A stretch of 22,062 nucleotides of DNA, taken from positions 1 through 22,062 of the forward strand of contig JNEM01008727.1 of the NCBI GenBank assembly GCA_000697335.1. The letters run 5' to 3'. Below, one piece after another: positions 19,690 to 22,062 of this stretch (position 1 is the stretch's first letter; each line of letters opens with the position of its first letter). Origin of the DNA: Conidiobolus incongruus B7586. Taxonomy: Eukaryota > Entomophthoromycota > Entomophthoromycetes > Entomophthorales > Conidiobolaceae. The notes beneath the pieces are model-generated. The model saw nothing but the letters and a program-made list of their open reading frames with translations, ran no database searches and had not been told where the DNA came from. A program made the translations under genes and the position numbers.

Positions 19690-20827
19690 AATGATAATAA
19701 TAATAATAATAGTAATCGTGGCTATGATTTCATTATTATTTTCGAATCGTGGATAATATGCTCTGTAATGAAGGGTTATATATACTTTTAGTATATTTAA
19801 TTTTTTGTTACTAGCAAACATTTCATTATCAAATAATTTCATTTGTATGTGGTTTCATTGAAAGATTGTCAAATTATTATTTATGTCTGATTGGCATTTT
19901 TATATGATTAACTCATTTATCGAATCTTAAACCACTTTTTCGATTAGCACTCTCCTCTTATGCCTTATATCTAATACGCACATTTACAAGAAAAGGAAGT
20001 TACTAATTCTTAGCTTCAATTTTTTAGTTCAATATTAAAATGGTATGGGTTTCATTTGAGCTATCTGTCTACTATCTTTTAAGTTGATAATAATGAGGTT
20101 GTACTATTAGCTTCTCTATACTGAAGTCTTATGATTCAAGATTTGCCTAACGTAGTTGATTTCCTCTAATATATTGGTATATTATTACCTATTTTATTTA
20201 TTAAAATTAATTTTATCACAAGTTATGAGCCAGGAAAGTTCATCTATATTGCTCTTATTGCCAATTTCAATTTTCTAATACTCTGCTAGACTAAAATATA
20301 CTTAATATCTTTTTTTTCGACCTTTTTTGCTTTATCTTTCAATACAAGAATTCCAAGAGTTTAACAACCTGCTAAAATAGTATCCTTAATTGCATATTTA
20401 ATCCAGGGTCCTCTCTAGTTTGTTTTATCCTTAAATATTTAGCCGATTACATTGGACTTATTATTACTGTTGTTTTTGGAATTCTCATTTATAGTTTTTA
20501 TTTATCAGTTTTTGATGAATATATGCTAAATATGCTTGATGTTACATTTTTGGTTGTATCAAATGATGTTGATCAGGGAACAATCATCAGTATTTATCCT
20601 GTACCAAGTTTTGATATCAGCTATATATACAATATTGCAACTTACAATGGTTCTTTTTTCCATAGTAATATCACTTCAAATTTAATTCATTTTCCATCGT
20701 TTTTTGATATTAATAGCAACTTTTACACATATTTAATATGTTGATATTATTTCTTTAATATACTTTGCCCCAATATCATGTCTATTAAGCGCTTAATCAC
20801 TGGTAACTAATTAAATAAAAAAAATAA
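19690..20827 (+). pseudogene. Decayed third copy of the MCT-like transporter
   Basis: Nucleotide similarity to transporter A can be followed almost end to end. The stretch at about 19716 matches the TM1 codons. AGGGTTATATATACTTTTAG at 19772 matches A at about 8887. TGTCAAATTATTATTTATGT at 19867 matches A at 8986. GATTCAAG at 20133 matches A at 9287, AGCCGATTACATTGGAC at about 20441 covers ADHIG, and ATCAGTATTTATCCTGTACC at 20584 covers ISIYPAL. The end, CACTGGTAACT, matches the VTGN terminus. It has many in-frame stops and small indels, and is about 80 bp shorter than the matching part of A. ISIYP and YIYNIA codons are closer to A than to B. Most changes from A are C to T or G to A. The 73-codon open piece at 20523-20744 is just a surviving part. 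An (AAT)n microsatellite (about 19693-19712) has grown near its 5' end. Confidence 0.9.
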
Positions 20828-22062
20828 TAAATACAAAATTTTTTGAAACAATTTACCATCAATCTCTACCTTGTTATAGCCATAATTGACTATTTCTATG
20901 TCAGTTAATACGATGCTGGAATTCCTATCTGATTTTTTTATGTTATATATTTTGTATTTTGACCATATATAAATATCAATCAATAATAAATTATATTATA
21001 TTTGAAAGTTTTAAAAAATAATATTTATTATTACTGAAACTAACAATATTAATAACAAATTAAAAATAATATAGAAAAATTATAATATAGTGATAGGTAC
21101 AAATTTACAATAAATGTTTAATTTATATTAAACTATTATATTATTAAAATATACTAGCCTACAAAAATAAATTATAAAGTTAAAATCATCTATATATTTA
21201 CTTATAACTTGTATAATTTTTAACTAAATTAACTTAAAATATATAATTAAAATATATTATTAGATTTTAATTAAATATAGTTGATTATATTTTATTAATT
21301 ATTAATTAATATATCAAAGCTTAAAATATAACTAAAGTAAGATAAAAATTTTATAATTTATATTATAATATTTAAATCTTTAGCAAAATATATTTATTTA
21401 TATATTAACCTGCAAAAATAAGTCATAAAATCAAAAATACTTATATTTTTACTAATAACTTAATTAATATTTAATGAAATAAACTTAAATTAAATAAATT
21501 AAATTATATATATTTATTAATAATATAAATTATTAAATGATGATATTTAGTAATTAATTAGTTAAAATATTAACCTTTAAATTTTATTTTAAATAAGTTA
21601 TAAACTTTTAAGTTTTTGGTGATAAAAAAATTTAAAACTTATTGTATTTAATTTTAGCTTTTTTAACTTTTTTAAGTTTTAGGATATAAAATCAATTAAC
21701 TTTTCATATTAAAAAAAGTTAATTTTATTTTATATTTTTTAATTATATTTTTAAAGTTAATTTAAATCTTTTATTAAAAGGAAAGCTTTAATAACTTTTT
21801 TTAATTAATTTTGAAGGTATTTAATTGAGTTAAAGTTAAAAAATTAAAAAATCTACTTTATAATTATTATTTTATTATTTTTAAGTTATTAAATAATAAA
21901 AGTAATAATAAAACAAATGATATTGTTTTATTAGAAAATAATATTAAATTTATTTAACTTATATTATTCAATAGTTTTTTTATTTTATTATTTAAAATAT
22001 TTTAATATATTTTAATATTAACTCTTTTATTAATTTTATAAAGATATCTTATATTTAATGAT
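20828..22062. other. Very AT-rich, gene-free right end
   Basis: About 1.2 kb with hardly any G or C and no frame of interest. Apart from the diverged repeat listed separately I see nothing identifiable. The left end of the window (1-1031) has the same character. Confidence 0.6.
21149..21510 (+). repeat. Diverged direct repeat, two copies about 251 bp apart
   Basis: Copy 1 (21149-21255) and copy 2 (21400-21510) share the order ATA-CTAGCCTACAAAAATAA / ATTAACCTGCAAAAATAAG, then TTTACTTATAACTT / TTTACTAATAACTT, then a shared AACTTAAA. They are roughly three-quarters identical over the first 60 bases. A weaker third start (ATATTAACCTTTAAATTTTA) is near 21566. It may be an old tandem or dispersed repeat. 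Confidence 0.55.

Noticed and set aside
19570-19842. 90-codon minus-strand open frame
   Set aside because: Low-complexity peptide with an Ile run from the (AAT)n repeat. It is antisense to the 5' part of the dead transporter copy.
20523-20744. 73-codon open frame read as an independent small gene
   Set aside because: It aligns with an internal part of the MCT-like transporter (ISIYP, YNIA) and its flanks continue the match, so it is a surviving piece of the dead copy.

Overview
The window looks like nuclear DNA of a fungus. The best guess is an early-diverging (non-Dikarya) lineage with a very AT-rich genome. Four things support this. The one spliced gene has tiny introns (54 and 60 bp), with GT..AG ends and a CTAAC-like branch site close to the acceptor. 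The transporters are of the fungal monocarboxylate-transporter-like (MCT) type. The 2-isopropylmalate synthase is the bacterial/plant-like form reported from zygomycetes and chytrids, not the Leu4 form of ascomycetes. Finally, gene bodies of moderate composition sit in non-coding DNA that is roughly four-fifths or more A+T. I cannot name the genus.

Layout. 1-1031: AT-rich DNA with no gene. 1091-2893 (minus): leuA, three exons, 562 residues. 2894-5447: gene-free leader region. It holds two Gcn4-type sites, a strong heat-shock-element cluster, and a complete solo LTR (4038-4392) with a 5-bp target duplication. 5505-6878 (minus): a strongly divergent 12-helix major-facilitator protein. 8673-10031 (plus): MCT-like transporter A. 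10078-16777: a long gene-poor gap with an old, decayed mariner transposase (about 10908-11950, minus). 16938-18296 (plus): MCT-like transporter B, about 70% identical to A over residues 51-452. 19690-20827 (plus): a decayed, almost full-length third copy of the same transporter, closest to A. 20828-22062: very AT-rich DNA with a diverged repeat.

How it fits together. The right-hand two thirds is a tandem transporter family caught in birth-and-death: two intact copies, one dead copy, and upstream a much more diverged relative that has lost the family's signature residues. leuA is a housekeeping leucine-biosynthesis gene; its upstream sites suggest general amino-acid control and possibly stress control. 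The two transposon fossils differ in age. The mariner is heavily eroded by C-to-T and G-to-A change, while the solo LTR still has crisp ends and target duplication. I found no RNA gene, CRISPR array, or clearly new multi-gene system.
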